Below, piece after piece: positions 1 through 8,922 of a stretch of DNA of 37,732 bases. Under the pieces are notes generated by a model. The model had not been told where the DNA came from, did not search any database, and saw only the letters and a program-made list of their open reading frames with translations. The position numbers and the translations under genes are program-made. This DNA is from Desulfocapsa sp. (GTDB taxonomy: Bacteria > Desulfobacterota > Desulfobulbia > Desulfobulbales > Desulfocapsaceae): contig JAFLJO010000099.1 in the NCBI GenBank assembly GCA_022712975.1, positions 1-37,732 on the forward strand. Direction: 5' to 3'. Positions within the stretch are counted from its first letter, which is position 1; each line of letters starts with the position of its first letter.

Positions 1-201
1 AAAAGAGAGACGTGTTCTGGTGGAAGGCTCAAAGAAAAAATTAATAACTGTCTTTCCTTTAAGGGTGGGAACTTTTTTAATGGAACGATTGGAAATTTCT
101 TTAAAAGAAACAGCGGTATCGAGAATATGATAAATATCAGCGACAGATAATTGCTCTATTCCCAGGATATGCTTATGCTGAAATCGGTATGTTTCTTTCA
201 C
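1..201 (-). CDS. pyrB: Aspartate carbamoyltransferase catalytic subunit, N-terminal fragment
   Basis: Only the first 67 codons are in the window; the gene continues past the left edge. The product joins carbamoyl phosphate to aspartate in the first committed step of pyrimidine synthesis. The visible part ends in [12 protein letters not shown], the carbamoyl-phosphate-binding STRT motif typical of aspartate and ornithine carbamoyltransferases; the preceding helix ([17 protein letters not shown]) is typical of PyrB. The start is a GTG at 201 preceded by AGGGG at 206-210. It lies 18 bases after the lepB stop on the same strand, so the two are probably cotranscribed. Family assignment is firm; the rest of the protein cannot be seen. 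Confidence 0.88.
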   Translation of the reverse strand, partial: MKETYRFQHKHILGIEQLSVADIYHILDTAVSFKEISNRSIKKVPTLKGKTVINFFFEPSTRTRLSF

Positions 202-219
202 TTTTCCCCTAACTGACTA

Positions 220-867
220 TCAACGAACTATATCACCTATACGACTCCAACGCACAGAGCTAAACCGATCAACGGACATAAGCGGCTTATTCAGATCCCA
301 GGACCAGTATAAAATAAATGCTTTACCGAGCACATCGTCCAGATTAACAAATCCCCAGAATCTACTGTCAAAGCTATTATCACGATTATCTCCCATGACA
401 AATATATTTCCTTCGGGAACTTTAACCGGACCCATATTATCACGGGAACCGGCAGTGGCTTTCATAATATCATTATCGGTAAATTGGGCATAATCCCTGG
501 TAATTGCCTCACCGTTTATATAGAGCTGCTTATTTTTGATCTCTACGGTGTCACCGGCAACTCCGACAACTCTCTTAATATAATCAATGGATGGGTCCTT
601 GGGAAACTGGAAAACAACAATGTCATCATGCTTTGGGTTTTTCCAGGGGATAAGAACAATCTCAGTCATTGGTATTTTAACGCCATAGATAAACTTACTC
701 ACAAGCAGATGATCACCTATTTGTAAAGTCGGCAGCATAGACCCTGAAGGAATTTTGAAAGCCTGAACAACAAACGTTCTAATAAAGAGGGCAAGTATAA
801 CAGCGATAATAATTGCTTCAATATTCTCACGAATAACTGATTTTCCAGATTTTTGCTTACTCACCAC
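220..867 (-). CDS. lepB: Signal peptidase I
   Basis: Leader peptidase that cleaves signal peptides from secreted proteins at the outer face of the inner membrane. The 215-residue protein has one N-terminal membrane segment (about 15-35), then the catalytic serine in PSGSMLPT (Ser43), the general-base lysine in YIKRVVG (Lys98), and the C-terminal family box MGDNRDNSFDSRFWG. This is the usual Ser/Lys dyad of S26A peptidases. Two GTG codons stand in tandem at the start; GGAG lies 6 bases before the first. It leads a likely operon with pyrB downstream. A single membrane segment is the common form outside enterobacteria. Confidence 0.95.
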   Translation of the reverse strand: MVSKQKSGKSVIRENIEAIIIAVILALFIRTFVVQAFKIPSGSMLPTLQIGDHLLVSKFIYGVKIPMTEIVLIPWKNPKHDDIVVFQFPKDPSIDYIKRVVGVAGDTVEIKNKQLYINGEAITRDYAQFTDNDIMKATAGSRDNMGPVKVPEGNIFVMGDNRDNSFDSRFWGFVNLDDVLGKAFILYWSWDLNKPLMSVDRFSSVRWSRIGDIVR

Positions 868-1269
868 AACTCACTCCAATTAAGATATCCATATTACATT
901 ATTCCACACATTTTTATTGAGATGAAGCTACTCTAAAGTCACACCAATTACAAGACACCCTCACCATTGAATCCCCAGACAAAAGTAATCCTGTTATTTC
1001 AAGGGGTGTCGCCAGAATCAAAATCTATACCACATGACGGGGAACAACAAGACGGGGATACCACATACGGCGCAAAGCAGTCCTTGTGTTTTCTTTATCA
1101 TTCCTTAAGATCCTGTTTTGCTAATAAGAAAAAAGTTTTTTCTGCCCATCAACTTGACAAACACTTTTTTTTATGACCATATTAGACATAACAACTTAAT
1201 TTTGTATTCTTATTATTACATTTTGAATACAGATAAATTTTATTTTCTTATGCAAACATACAAACAATC
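868..1269. other. Divergent intergenic region between lepB and the pilus operon
   Basis: About 400 bases separate lepB (minus) from pilM (plus). No known RNA gene is recognised. A 69-codon plus-strand frame at 967-1176 starts with TTG and has no ribosome binding site. A 27-codon minus-strand frame at 1018-1101 has a hydrophobic centre and a Cys-x2-Cys, but only weak translation signals. An inverted repeat GTATTC (1204-1209) / GAATAC (1225-1230) lies upstream of pilM and could be an operator. Confidence 0.5.
1154..1183 (+). promoter_or_regulatory. Candidate sigma-70 promoter of the pilus operon
   Basis: A perfect -35 TTGACA (1154-1159) is followed after 18 bases by CATATT (1178-1183), a 4/6 match to the -10 consensus. 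It would give a leader of about 80 bases before pilM. The strong -35 supports the call; the -10 is mediocre. Confidence 0.45.
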
Positions 1270-2328
1270 ATGAATCTGCCTTTTTTCTCCAGTGATGACC
1301 TTGTTGTCGGTATTGATATTGGTTCACATGCAATCAAAATCTGCCAACTTAAACGTACGGACAAGGCCTACGCAGTCGTAAACCTTGGCAGTGCGACGCT
1401 CCCGGAAGATGCCGTGGATGACGGAACCTTGAATGATCCGGAACTAGTAGGGAAGACGATAAAAGAACTCCTTAAAAATCTCAAAATAAAGAAGAAAAAA
1501 GTTGGCTTTTCCATATCGGGGTATTCGGTAATTGTTAAAAAAGTCAATCTTGCAGTGATGTCTGAAGAGGAGCTTGAAGAACATATCCAAACCGAAGCAG
1601 AGCAATACATCCCCTTTGACATTGATGATGTGTATCTTGATTTCCAGGATCTGAAAACAAATAAAGGCGACAGTGAACGTACCGATGTGATGCTGGTTGC
1701 TGCCAAAAAAGAAATTGTTGATGATTATCTGGAAATGCTGGAAGGTCTGAATTTGCAGCCAGTCATTGTTGATGTGGATGGCTTTGCACTCGAGAATACC
1801 TACGAGTATAATTACCCTAAAGATGAAAATGTGGCGCTTGTTGATATTGGTGCATCAAAGATGAACATCAATATTATTTCTAATGGAATTTCCGTGGTTG
1901 CCCGAGACATAGTAGTAGGTAGCCGCCAGCTTACTGAACAAATTCAAGCTGCCTTTGATCTTGAATTTGCAGAAGCTGAAGCATTAAAACTTGGTCATAT
2001 TCCAGCAGAAGAAAAGCAGGAAGAAATTGCCGACATTTTTTCTTCAACCTGTACGCAATGGGTACTTGAGATCAAAAAAGCAATAGACCTGTATCAGGCA
2101 AATCACCCTGATGCCCCGCTCACTCGTCTGGTTCTCAGTGGTGGTGGATCAAAGGTCTCAGGGCTTGTTGATTATCTGGCAAGTGAAACAGAGTTGGCGG
2201 TGGAACTATTCAATCCTTTTAATAATATGACTGTCAATTCAAAAAAAATCGACCCTGATTACCTAAATAGTATCGGGCCGGAAATGGCAATTGCCACAGG
2301 GATCGCCATCCGTCCCTCGGTTATATAG
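1270..2328 (+). CDS. pilM: Type IV pilus inner-membrane platform protein PilM
   Basis: Cytoplasmic actin-like ATPase-fold protein that binds the N-terminal tail of PilN and links the pilus motor to the alignment complex. Of 352 residues, the N-terminal phosphate-binding strand GIDIGSHAIKICQL (about 14-27) and the internal VDIGASKMNINI (about 191-202) are the two actin-fold nucleotide loops, and LSGGGSKVSGLVDYL near 290 is the adenosine-binding segment. Size and motifs match PilM/ComA-like proteins. It is the first of a tight plus-strand operon, with a 9-base gap to pilN. No Shine-Dalgarno sequence is evident before the ATG. Confidence 0.95.
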   Translation: MNLPFFSSDDLVVGIDIGSHAIKICQLKRTDKAYAVVNLGSATLPEDAVDDGTLNDPELVGKTIKELLKNLKIKKKKVGFSISGYSVIVKKVNLAVMSEEELEEHIQTEAEQYIPFDIDDVYLDFQDLKTNKGDSERTDVMLVAAKKEIVDDYLEMLEGLNLQPVIVDVDGFALENTYEYNYPKDENVALVDIGASKMNINIISNGISVVARDIVVGSRQLTEQIQAAFDLEFAEAEALKLGHIPAEEKQEEIADIFSSTCTQWVLEIKKAIDLYQANHPDAPLTRLVLSGGGSKVSGLVDYLASETELAVELFNPFNNMTVNSKKIDPDYLNSIGPEMAIATGIAIRPSVI

Positions 2329-2337
2329 GCTGTAATT

Positions 2338-2916
2338 ATGCTAAGAATCAATCTCCTTCCCATACGTCAGCTTAAGAAACGGGCAAAAGCGCGTAACCAG
2401 ATAATTATTTCGATTACTCTGTTGGGTTTTATTTGTCTGATTTTGGGTGCTGTAGGGTTTCTGCAAATCAACAAAATCAAAAACATTGAGACATCTATTA
2501 CAAAATTAAGGGCAGAAATACAAACATACGCACCCATCCTTGCCGAAATGAAGCGGCTGGAACAGGCTAAAATAGAATATGACAAGAAAACCAGTATCAT
2601 AAAACAGTTACAAAGAGATTCCGCTACTACGGTTCGTATTCTTGATGAAGTTGCCAAAAATGTTGACTCCAAAAGAATGTGGTTAAAATCTCTTAAACAA
2701 CAGGGAACAAGCCTGTCTTTAACTGGAATAGCACTTGACAATAGAACAATCGCACAGTTCATGAATGCTTTGAAAGAATCACCATATATAAGCGGGGTAA
2801 ACCTTTCCAATTCTTCTCTTGCAAAGGTATCAGGTCGGGATTTAAAGAGTTTTGCTCTGGCATGTTCTATCACTGTCCCACAGGAAAACACTCAAGAAGC
2901 AACAAAGAAGAACTAA
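2338..2916 (+). CDS. pilN: Type IV pilus alignment protein PilN
   Basis: Bitopic inner-membrane protein of the pilus alignment complex. The start MLRINLLPIR is the conserved N-terminal tail (INLLP) that docks onto PilM. One membrane segment follows at about 22-42, then a coiled coil (about 45-95) and a periplasmic ferredoxin-like domain. The length, 192 residues, is normal. It lies between pilM and pilO, consistent with PilN-PilO heterodimer formation. Confidence 0.94.
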   Translation: MLRINLLPIRQLKKRAKARNQIIISITLLGFICLILGAVGFLQINKIKNIETSITKLRAEIQTYAPILAEMKRLEQAKIEYDKKTSIIKQLQRDSATTVRILDEVAKNVDSKRMWLKSLKQQGTSLSLTGIALDNRTIAQFMNALKESPYISGVNLSNSSLAKVSGRDLKSFALACSITVPQENTQEATKKN

Positions 2917-2933
2917 GGTAAACACAGCGGTAT

Positions 2934-3554
2934 ATGAAAAAGACTAACGCATTTGCGACCTTCATAGATGAAAAATACATCCCGCTTGAAAAAAAGCTAA
3001 AAATTGCTATTGCAGTAATTCTTTTTCTGCTTCCAGTGGTTCTCTTTTATTTCTTTTGGTTTGAACCAAACAATGAGCAAAGTGTTCAACTTGTACAACA
3101 AAAAGAAACACTTACCAGGGAACTGAACAAGGCCAAAGCAAAGGCTGCTAATCGGGCTAAATTACAGGCAGAATTAGATGCAACGGAAACACTTTTTGAA
3201 GAAACTGCAAAACTTCTACCAAAAGAAAAAGAAATCCCAAGCCTTCTGACAAATATTTCAGCACTTGGCCGGGGCGCTGGTTTGGACTTTCTCACATTCA
3301 AACCAGGGGCAGATGTACCGAAAGATTTTTACTCCGAGATCCCTGTTGACATCAAAGTGCGAGGCCCATACCACAATATGGGAATTTTTTTGGATCAAGT
3401 GAGTAAGTTGGATAGAATAGTAACAGTGTCTAATGTTACTATGGGTGGCCCTAAAAAAGAAGGCTCTGAGATGTTGTTGGATTCTAATTTTCGCCTTGTT
3501 ACCTATCAATTTACAAATATAAAAGTCAGTCAACCAGAAGATCAAAAGAACTAA
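2934..3554 (+). CDS. pilO: Type IV pilus alignment protein PilO
   Basis: Periplasmic partner of PilN anchored by one membrane segment (about 22-42), followed by a coiled coil rich in Lys/Glu/Ala (about 50-90) and a C-terminal ferredoxin-like domain (NMGIFLDQVSKLDRIVTV lies in its conserved helix). PilO connects PilMN to PilP and the secretin. The 206 residues are typical. It is preceded by pilN with a 17-base gap. Confidence 0.93.
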   Translation: MKKTNAFATFIDEKYIPLEKKLKIAIAVILFLLPVVLFYFFWFEPNNEQSVQLVQQKETLTRELNKAKAKAANRAKLQAELDATETLFEETAKLLPKEKEIPSLLTNISALGRGAGLDFLTFKPGADVPKDFYSEIPVDIKVRGPYHNMGIFLDQVSKLDRIVTVSNVTMGGPKKEGSEMLLDSNFRLVTYQFTNIKVSQPEDQKN

Positions 3555-3569
3555 CGAAGCACATAGAAG

Positions 3570-4121
3570 ATGCCCACCCTTATGAAAACATCAATTTCAC
3601 AAATAAAATATCCCGGCTCGAAGACTCTATCGGCTCTATTATTTTTGTTCGGGATTATGTCAGTTGCTCCTGTTGTATTCGCTGTTCCAGTACCTTCCGG
3701 AACAAATGAAAGGTCTAAAGAGAGCATTGCTTTGCCGGAACAACCACTGGAAACGCCTTTTGTATATGAGATTGAACGTAGGGCAGATCCGTTTATGCCG
3801 TTTATCTCAGAAAAAGCAGCATCTGCAAATATTAATGAAATCCTTCCGGTGGATGAACAACTATCAGGAATGCAGCTATTTGAACCTGGTCAATTAAATC
3901 TTGTTGCAATTGTCATGGCGGGCGACAGCGACTTCGCAATGGCTGAAGACACAACAGGAAAGGGATATATCCTACACGCAGGAATGAAAATTGGTAAACG
4001 GGGAATAATCACCGCCATTAAAGCCAATGAAGTAACTATTGAAGAAACCGCCTTTACACGGGCTGGAAAAAAATTAACAAGTAAAGTCGTAATGCTCCTC
4101 AAGAAAGAGGGAGAAGAATAA
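3570..4121 (+). CDS. pilP: Type IV pilus protein PilP
   Basis: Periplasmic linker between PilNO and the secretin. It has an N-terminal hydrophobic segment (about 20-38), then the RRADPFMPF region and the GQLNLVAIVM...GYILHAGMKIGKRG core that is typical of the PilP beta-sandwich (HR domain). There is no clear lipobox cysteine, so anchoring appears to be by an uncleaved or ordinary signal segment rather than as a lipoprotein. ATG at 3570 and ATG at 3582 are both possible starts; neither has a good ribosome binding site. It sits 3 bases before the next gene. Confidence 0.88.
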   Translation: MPTLMKTSISQIKYPGSKTLSALLFLFGIMSVAPVVFAVPVPSGTNERSKESIALPEQPLETPFVYEIERRADPFMPFISEKAASANINEILPVDEQLSGMQLFEPGQLNLVAIVMAGDSDFAMAEDTTGKGYILHAGMKIGKRGIITAIKANEVTIEETAFTRAGKKLTSKVVMLLKKEGEE

Positions 4122-4124
4122 ACA

Positions 4125-6038
4125 ATGTATAAAAAACTCTCCACTTATTATCTGGCAATCTTCTGTTCCTTTTTCCTTTTCTGGGCAAGTACTGTTCAGG
4201 CAACGGATACACCTGTTGGTGAAGGAGGCTACACAATCACCGATATCAAAACAGAACTGAAGGGAAAAACACTCCTTGTGGTACTGAAGGGTGATAGTGC
4301 CCCAGCTTATACCGAGTATGAGCTTTTTTCCCCGGCTCGTCTTGTTCTTGATATTGCGGAGGCAGACCTGGCAGAGACCATTGATGCTGCAAACATTTTA
4401 CCTGAAAACAATTTTGCAACTCTTAAAATAACTACCCTGAAAGATAAAGTTCCGCAAATCAGCCGTTTTGAATTTACACTTGCAGAAAGTCATAGGTATA
4501 AAGTCAACAGAGTAGAGAATGATCTGTCAATCCAATTCTTCCCTCAAGGGAAAACTCCTGCAATAGCTGGTACTCAAGCTGCCAAGGCAGCAACTGACGA
4601 ACCACCTGCTGCGTTGTATGACATTGTTGTGCGAACCAGGGATAAAAAAACTGAGATACTTTTTAAGGCAGACAAGCCAATCAAAAAATACAGACAAAAC
4701 AGTGTTACTGGTCGGGAAGGTCTTCCAGATTCCATGTATATCGACATTAATAATATTGATGGATCTGAGTTGGTTCGCGAAAAAACTGTTGGCACCAACC
4801 TTGACAAAATCCGCGTTGCCACCAGGGGTACAGGGGTTCGCATTGTTTTTGACTCTGGACAAAAGGGGTTGTTTTCCTATGATATCAAAACAGACACTCA
4901 AGGTCTGTTAGTAGTAATTAACGAGTCTACCCTTCATGAAACACCTGGAAAATTTGGTGTCGCAAGCAATACTGACTCTTCCCCGGTCACCACCTCTGAC
5001 CCAACACTTGACGCACTCATTGATTCTTCTGAGGCTGCAATTACAGAAAAGGTGCTGTCACCTGAGGGAAATGTCACTGCGGCAGAGGCCATGGAAGATT
5101 CCTTTGGCTTCTCCGGATATCAATCGAAACGCATCAGTGTTGATTTCTATAAGATTGACCTGCATAACGTCTTCAGACTGTTTCGCCAAATCAGTGACGT
5201 TAATCTGGTCGTTGACGAATCTGTTTCCGGCTCTTTGACACTTGCCTTAAGTGACGTTCCGTGGGATTTTGCCCTGGATATTATTCTAAATCTGAAAAAC
5301 CTCAAAAAAGAAGAGCGTCACAATACCATAGTTATCTACGCTGCTAATAACAATTTCTCATGGCCCGAAAGAGCCTCTGATAATCTTACCTTTAAAGCAG
5401 ATGTGGAAGTCATTCAGCAGGAAGCGTTGATTATCCAACAATCAATAAACCTATCTGCAGAAGTTATGCAGGCGAAAGAACTTCTTCGCAGGGCAAAGAT
5501 TGAAGAACAAAATGATGATCTCGAGGATGCTGCCCTGTTTTACGAAAAGGCCTTTACATTATGGCCCGCAAACACGAAGATATCAAATCGACTCGCTGCG
5601 CTCTATCTTGTCAATCTTGGAATGAATGCAAAAGCTGTCCATTTTGCAAAAGAAACTCTTAAAATTGACAAAAAGAATTACCAGGCAGCCCTTTATGCTG
5701 CCATAGCTTCTGCAAACATGGATCAAGTTGGGGACGCTATGGAATACTTTTCACAAAGTATCAATGGCACTCCTCCAATGAAAGAAGCTCTTATCAGCTA
5801 TGCGGCTTTTAGTGAGAAAAAAGGCCAGCCTGAAGCAGCCCTGAAATTGCTCAACAGGTATGCAGAGTTCTATAGTGACAATGTGTCAACCATGATCTCA
5901 CGAGCTCGCCTATACGACACCATGGGACAAACCATGCAGGCAACTGAACAGTATAAAAAACTTTTATTATCCGGTTATCAACTTGTTCCCGGGTTAAAAA
6001 ATTATATTCGTAGCCGACAGACAACAACTCAGGAATAG
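4125..6038 (+). CDS. AMIN/STN/TPR protein resembling the N-terminal half of PilQ
   Basis: Periplasmic protein of 637 residues. A signal peptide ends near residue 26 (ASTVQA). Two AMIN-like beta-rich domains follow (about 35-130 and 165-270), then a secretin N0/STN-type domain (about 335-410, with ISVDFYKIDLHNVFRLFRQIS and VPWDFALDIIL), and finally TPR helices (about 440-625). AMIN domains bind peptidoglycan, and AMIN plus STN is the standard N-terminal layout of PilQ, but the pore-forming secretin domain is absent. The next gene supplies a secretin. The gene occupies the position of pilQ right after pilP, with GGGAG before the ATG. I infer a peptidoglycan-bound adaptor for the pilus secretin; the TPR tail recalls MshN-like proteins. 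Confidence 0.8.
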   Translation: MYKKLSTYYLAIFCSFFLFWASTVQATDTPVGEGGYTITDIKTELKGKTLLVVLKGDSAPAYTEYELFSPARLVLDIAEADLAETIDAANILPENNFATLKITTLKDKVPQISRFEFTLAESHRYKVNRVENDLSIQFFPQGKTPAIAGTQAAKAATDEPPAALYDIVVRTRDKKTEILFKADKPIKKYRQNSVTGREGLPDSMYIDINNIDGSELVREKTVGTNLDKIRVATRGTGVRIVFDSGQKGLFSYDIKTDTQGLLVVINESTLHETPGKFGVASNTDSSPVTTSDPTLDALIDSSEAAITEKVLSPEGNVTAAEAMEDSFGFSGYQSKRISVDFYKIDLHNVFRLFRQISDVNLVVDESVSGSLTLALSDVPWDFALDIILNLKNLKKEERHNTIVIYAANNNFSWPERASDNLTFKADVEVIQQEALIIQQSINLSAEVMQAKELLRRAKIEEQNDDLEDAALFYEKAFTLWPANTKISNRLAALYLVNLGMNAKAVHFAKETLKIDKKNYQAALYAAIASANMDQVGDAMEYFSQSINGTPPMKEALISYAAFSEKKGQPEAALKLLNRYAEFYSDNVSTMISRARLYDTMGQTMQATEQYKKLLLSGYQLVPGLKNYIRSRQTTTQE

Positions 6039-6118
6039 CTTACACACTAGTGTTTATTCAAAGTTACTCTTTAAAAATGAAACCGACATTATTGCTTTCA
6101 ACGCCCAAGGGGTTTTAT

Positions 6119-7795
6119 ATGAAGCTTCAAAAACTAATGGTACAATTCAGTTGCCTTTTCTTTATCTCGATCTTTCTCAGCTCCTGCGTTCCTGACAAAA
6201 CAGTGACAGACGTTCAACTGCCTGATGCTCCCCGCCCTGTGCCCGTCCAACAGGTTGAAAAACAGTATCAGCTGCCAGTGCAATTTCAAAAACCATCCTA
6301 TATGGTGAGCAGTATTAATGCAGACAACTTGGATGAAATAGTTGAAGATATTACCATTAAGGTTGGCGCATCCATTAGTTCCACTCAAGGCCCGCAGCCT
6401 CTCTGGGATATTCTTAAGCGTCTGGTTGCCTTAAAAAAGATGAGTGTTTCATGGGCAAGTGATGTTGATCAAAATGTTCTTGTTGATGTGGACATCAATG
6501 CAAATGATGATTTTTACGATGCCATTGATAATCTTTTGCGACAGGTAGATTATTATCATGAAGTAAATGGGTCTACTATAATTGTCCGATACAAGGAAAC
6601 AAGGCAGTTTCATGTAGCCATGCCTTTTTCAAAATCAGTTTATGAAACCGCCATTAGTGGAAGTGTTTTAGAAAGCTCAATTAAGCTTCATTCTCTGGGA
6701 AATGAGTTTAACATCTGGGAGAACATTCAAAAAAATCTAGACACTATTCTTGATATATGGTCGACAGTACCCGTAAACGCTGCCCCTGATACTCCTCCAG
6801 AGGATTCCGGTGTGAATGTAACACAGGCACCCCCTGCTGCTTTGGCAGGTGCTGACCACAATTTAACACCCACTGCTACCAGGCAAATGTCCGCTTCAGG
6901 AAACAAGTATACCATTGATAAACCGATTGGCCTGGTCACAGTTCATGCCCCCAGACCGCTTCTCAATAAGATTGAAATTTATTTCAATAGTTTAACAAAA
7001 AAGATCTACAAACAGATCTCTATTGAAGCTAAAATTATTGAGGTTGAGCTTTCCGATAGCTCTTCCATTGGCCTTGATTGGAATTTGTTATTTAAAAATC
7101 TTTCCGTCAATGCAAATTACAGTGGCTCAAGATCCCGTGACGACACCACAAGCGATACACTATCAAATGTTACAGGACTGCTCTCAGATGCCGTAGTTGG
7201 GAGTTCCTCTGAGCTTACAAAAGTTATTGCATCAGCCGGTAGTGCAGCCGTTTCAATGGCAGCGTTCACCATGGACACTTTCATAAATGCGGTAAAGGAA
7301 CAGGGGCAAACAACCATACTTTCAAACCCCAGAATCAGTGTGTTAAATGGTCAGCCTGCGATCATCACAGTTGGACGGAATACTACATATATAGCTAATA
7401 CTACAGAGACAGTTTCTGAAGGGATAGTTTCAACTTCAAATACGACCGACGAGATTCTTTCTGGCGTGTCTATGGCCTTGATTGCCAATATTCTCAATAA
7501 TAATGAAATCATTCTAAACCTCGTACCCATGACATCTCAACTTCAGCTACCCATTAAATATGAAAGCGGAACTGGCCTGCCAATTGTTGATATTCGTCAG
7601 ATGAGTACTACAGTGCGTATTGGTGATGGCGACATGCTGGTCATTGGCGGACTAATCTCAAATGCTGAGAGTAATTCCGGAACTTTTGTGCCAGGAACTT
7701 CCAATATTCCATTCTTCAAATATTTATTTGGCTATGAAGAAAAGGTTAGTAGAAAAAGAGAACTCATAATCCTACTTAGGCCTAAAATTATATAA
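6119..7795 (+). CDS. Outer-membrane secretin lipoprotein, MshL-like
   Basis: Pore protein through which the pilus crosses the outer membrane. The start is placed at ATG 6119, which has AAGGGG about 7 bases upstream and gives a lipoprotein signal with lipobox LSSC (Cys23); a GTG at 6050 would add 23 unlikely residues. Domains: an STN-type domain (about 90-165), a Pro/Ala-rich linker (about 215-260), an N1-like domain, then the C-terminal secretin domain with ISIEAKIIEVELSDSSSIGLDW, the ILSNPRISVLNGQPAIITVG strand pair and the final IPFFKYLFGYEE...ELIILLRPKII signature. It resembles MshL/PulD-class secretins more than canonical PilQ. Confidence 0.88.
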   Translation: MKLQKLMVQFSCLFFISIFLSSCVPDKTVTDVQLPDAPRPVPVQQVEKQYQLPVQFQKPSYMVSSINADNLDEIVEDITIKVGASISSTQGPQPLWDILKRLVALKKMSVSWASDVDQNVLVDVDINANDDFYDAIDNLLRQVDYYHEVNGSTIIVRYKETRQFHVAMPFSKSVYETAISGSVLESSIKLHSLGNEFNIWENIQKNLDTILDIWSTVPVNAAPDTPPEDSGVNVTQAPPAALAGADHNLTPTATRQMSASGNKYTIDKPIGLVTVHAPRPLLNKIEIYFNSLTKKIYKQISIEAKIIEVELSDSSSIGLDWNLLFKNLSVNANYSGSRSRDDTTSDTLSNVTGLLSDAVVGSSSELTKVIASAGSAAVSMAAFTMDTFINAVKEQGQTTILSNPRISVLNGQPAIITVGRNTTYIANTTETVSEGIVSTSNTTDEILSGVSMALIANILNNNEIILNLVPMTSQLQLPIKYESGTGLPIVDIRQMSTTVRIGDGDMLVIGGLISNAESNSGTFVPGTSNIPFFKYLFGYEEKVSRKRELIILLRPKII

Positions 7796-7850
7796 GCTTT
7801 CCACCAAACACTAACGTCTCGATTTAACAAGTATTTTCAGGGAGAACACC

Positions 7851-8840
7851 ATGCAGAAGTTCAAATACATACTCTATCTACTCTCAGCTGTACTCATTAC
7901 GGGTTGCGGGCAGACTGTGGTCGAAACACTTTATGTCCCCTCGTCACCGAACCCTAATGCTCCGGGTAAAGGTCAAACTGTTATTATTCTCCCCTTTGCC
8001 GACTACACGTATGCAGATTCCGTGGCCGGTGCATATAGACGCAATCTTGCAATAACTGAGTCCCTTACGGACAGATTTGTTGCCAACGGATTTAGCATGG
8101 TCATCCAGGAAGATGTTTTTGGATACCTTGTTAAGGAAGATATCATCAATGTTGCTCCATACGATGAGCAAAACACAGCAAGTTTATCCGATGAACTGAA
8201 CAATGAGTGGTCTGATGTCATGAAGAATCATCTTAAAGGCTATATTCAAAATCAGAAAATGCACTCCGGGAAAACTGTCTCAGAAAGCCCTGGTACCCAT
8301 GCTCTCGATCATAAAGCTGTTGCAAAAATGGGTCGTAAATTCAATGCCGATTATATTGTTCGAGGTCGGATTCTTGAATTTAAAACCCGAGAAGAGCACA
8401 CTTGGGCTCCATGGAAAAAGGGTCTTCTCCCCTTTACCATGGGATTAAGCAGTCAAACACTAAATGGCTTTGCCCGTTCTGATACCTATGATGACTGGGG
8501 ACATAAGCTACCCGCCGGCACCTTGGGTGCCATCATAGGATACAACACAGATACCTTGGGATTTGATCATAATCTTGGTGGTGCGCTTGTCTGGGGAGCT
8601 GTAGGAACAGGTCTTGGACATATGGCGAAACAAGGCGGACAGGTGGATCAGGCCGTTGTGCAACTGCGTATATGGGTACAGGAAGCAGCAACTGGTAATG
8701 TGGTATGGACAAACAGGATAGACGTAAAGGTCTCACCTGAGTCAATCTATGCGGATCGTCAGTATGATATGCTTTTTGATAAGGCAATCAACAAAGGTGT
8801 TGAAGCACTGATAGATAATTTTGTAACAACTACTCTATAA
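7851..8840 (+). CDS. CsgG-like outer-membrane lipoprotein, last gene of the pilus operon
   Basis: A 329-residue lipoprotein with lipobox LITGC (Cys19) and a strong ribosome binding site (AGGGAG). The order of elements (a VIILPFADYT strand after the signal, NLAITESLTDRFVANGFSMV, KFNADYIVRGRILEF, then VVQLRIWVQEAATGNVVWTNRIDVKVSPE near the C-terminus) follows the fold pattern of CsgG/TolB-N-like lipoproteins that assess or build outer-membrane channels. A Gly/Leu-rich insert (about 190-265) is unusual. It ends 19 bases before a strong terminator and is separated from the secretin by 55 bases. I infer a pilotin-like or secretin-associated role; the exact family is not certain. Confidence 0.6.
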   Translation: MQKFKYILYLLSAVLITGCGQTVVETLYVPSSPNPNAPGKGQTVIILPFADYTYADSVAGAYRRNLAITESLTDRFVANGFSMVIQEDVFGYLVKEDIINVAPYDEQNTASLSDELNNEWSDVMKNHLKGYIQNQKMHSGKTVSESPGTHALDHKAVAKMGRKFNADYIVRGRILEFKTREEHTWAPWKKGLLPFTMGLSSQTLNGFARSDTYDDWGHKLPAGTLGAIIGYNTDTLGFDHNLGGALVWGAVGTGLGHMAKQGGQVDQAVVQLRIWVQEAATGNVVWTNRIDVKVSPESIYADRQYDMLFDKAINKGVEALIDNFVTTTL

Positions 8841-8858
8841 AGATATCCTGCACCAGAC

Positions 8859-8901
8859 AAAAAAGGCCCCTAAAGCAGTCTGCTTTAGGGGCCTTTTTTT
8901 T
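8859..8901. terminator. Bidirectional intrinsic terminator between the pilus operon and secB
   Basis: A perfect 13-bp stem (8865-8877 with 8881-8893, loop GTC) is flanked by an A run (8859-8864) and a T run (8894-8901). It can therefore stop transcription from both the plus-strand pilus operon and minus-strand secB. Confidence 0.93.
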
Positions 8902-8922
8902 ATCATTGATTCCAGCCTACCT

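Noticed and set aside
967..1176. 69-codon plus-strand open frame before pilM
   Set aside because: TTG start without a ribosome binding site, no family resemblance, and it overlaps the likely pilus promoter.
868..1269. 6S, SRP or other structural RNA in the lepB-pilM gap
   Set aside because: No conserved core motif or long paired structure was seen on either strand.
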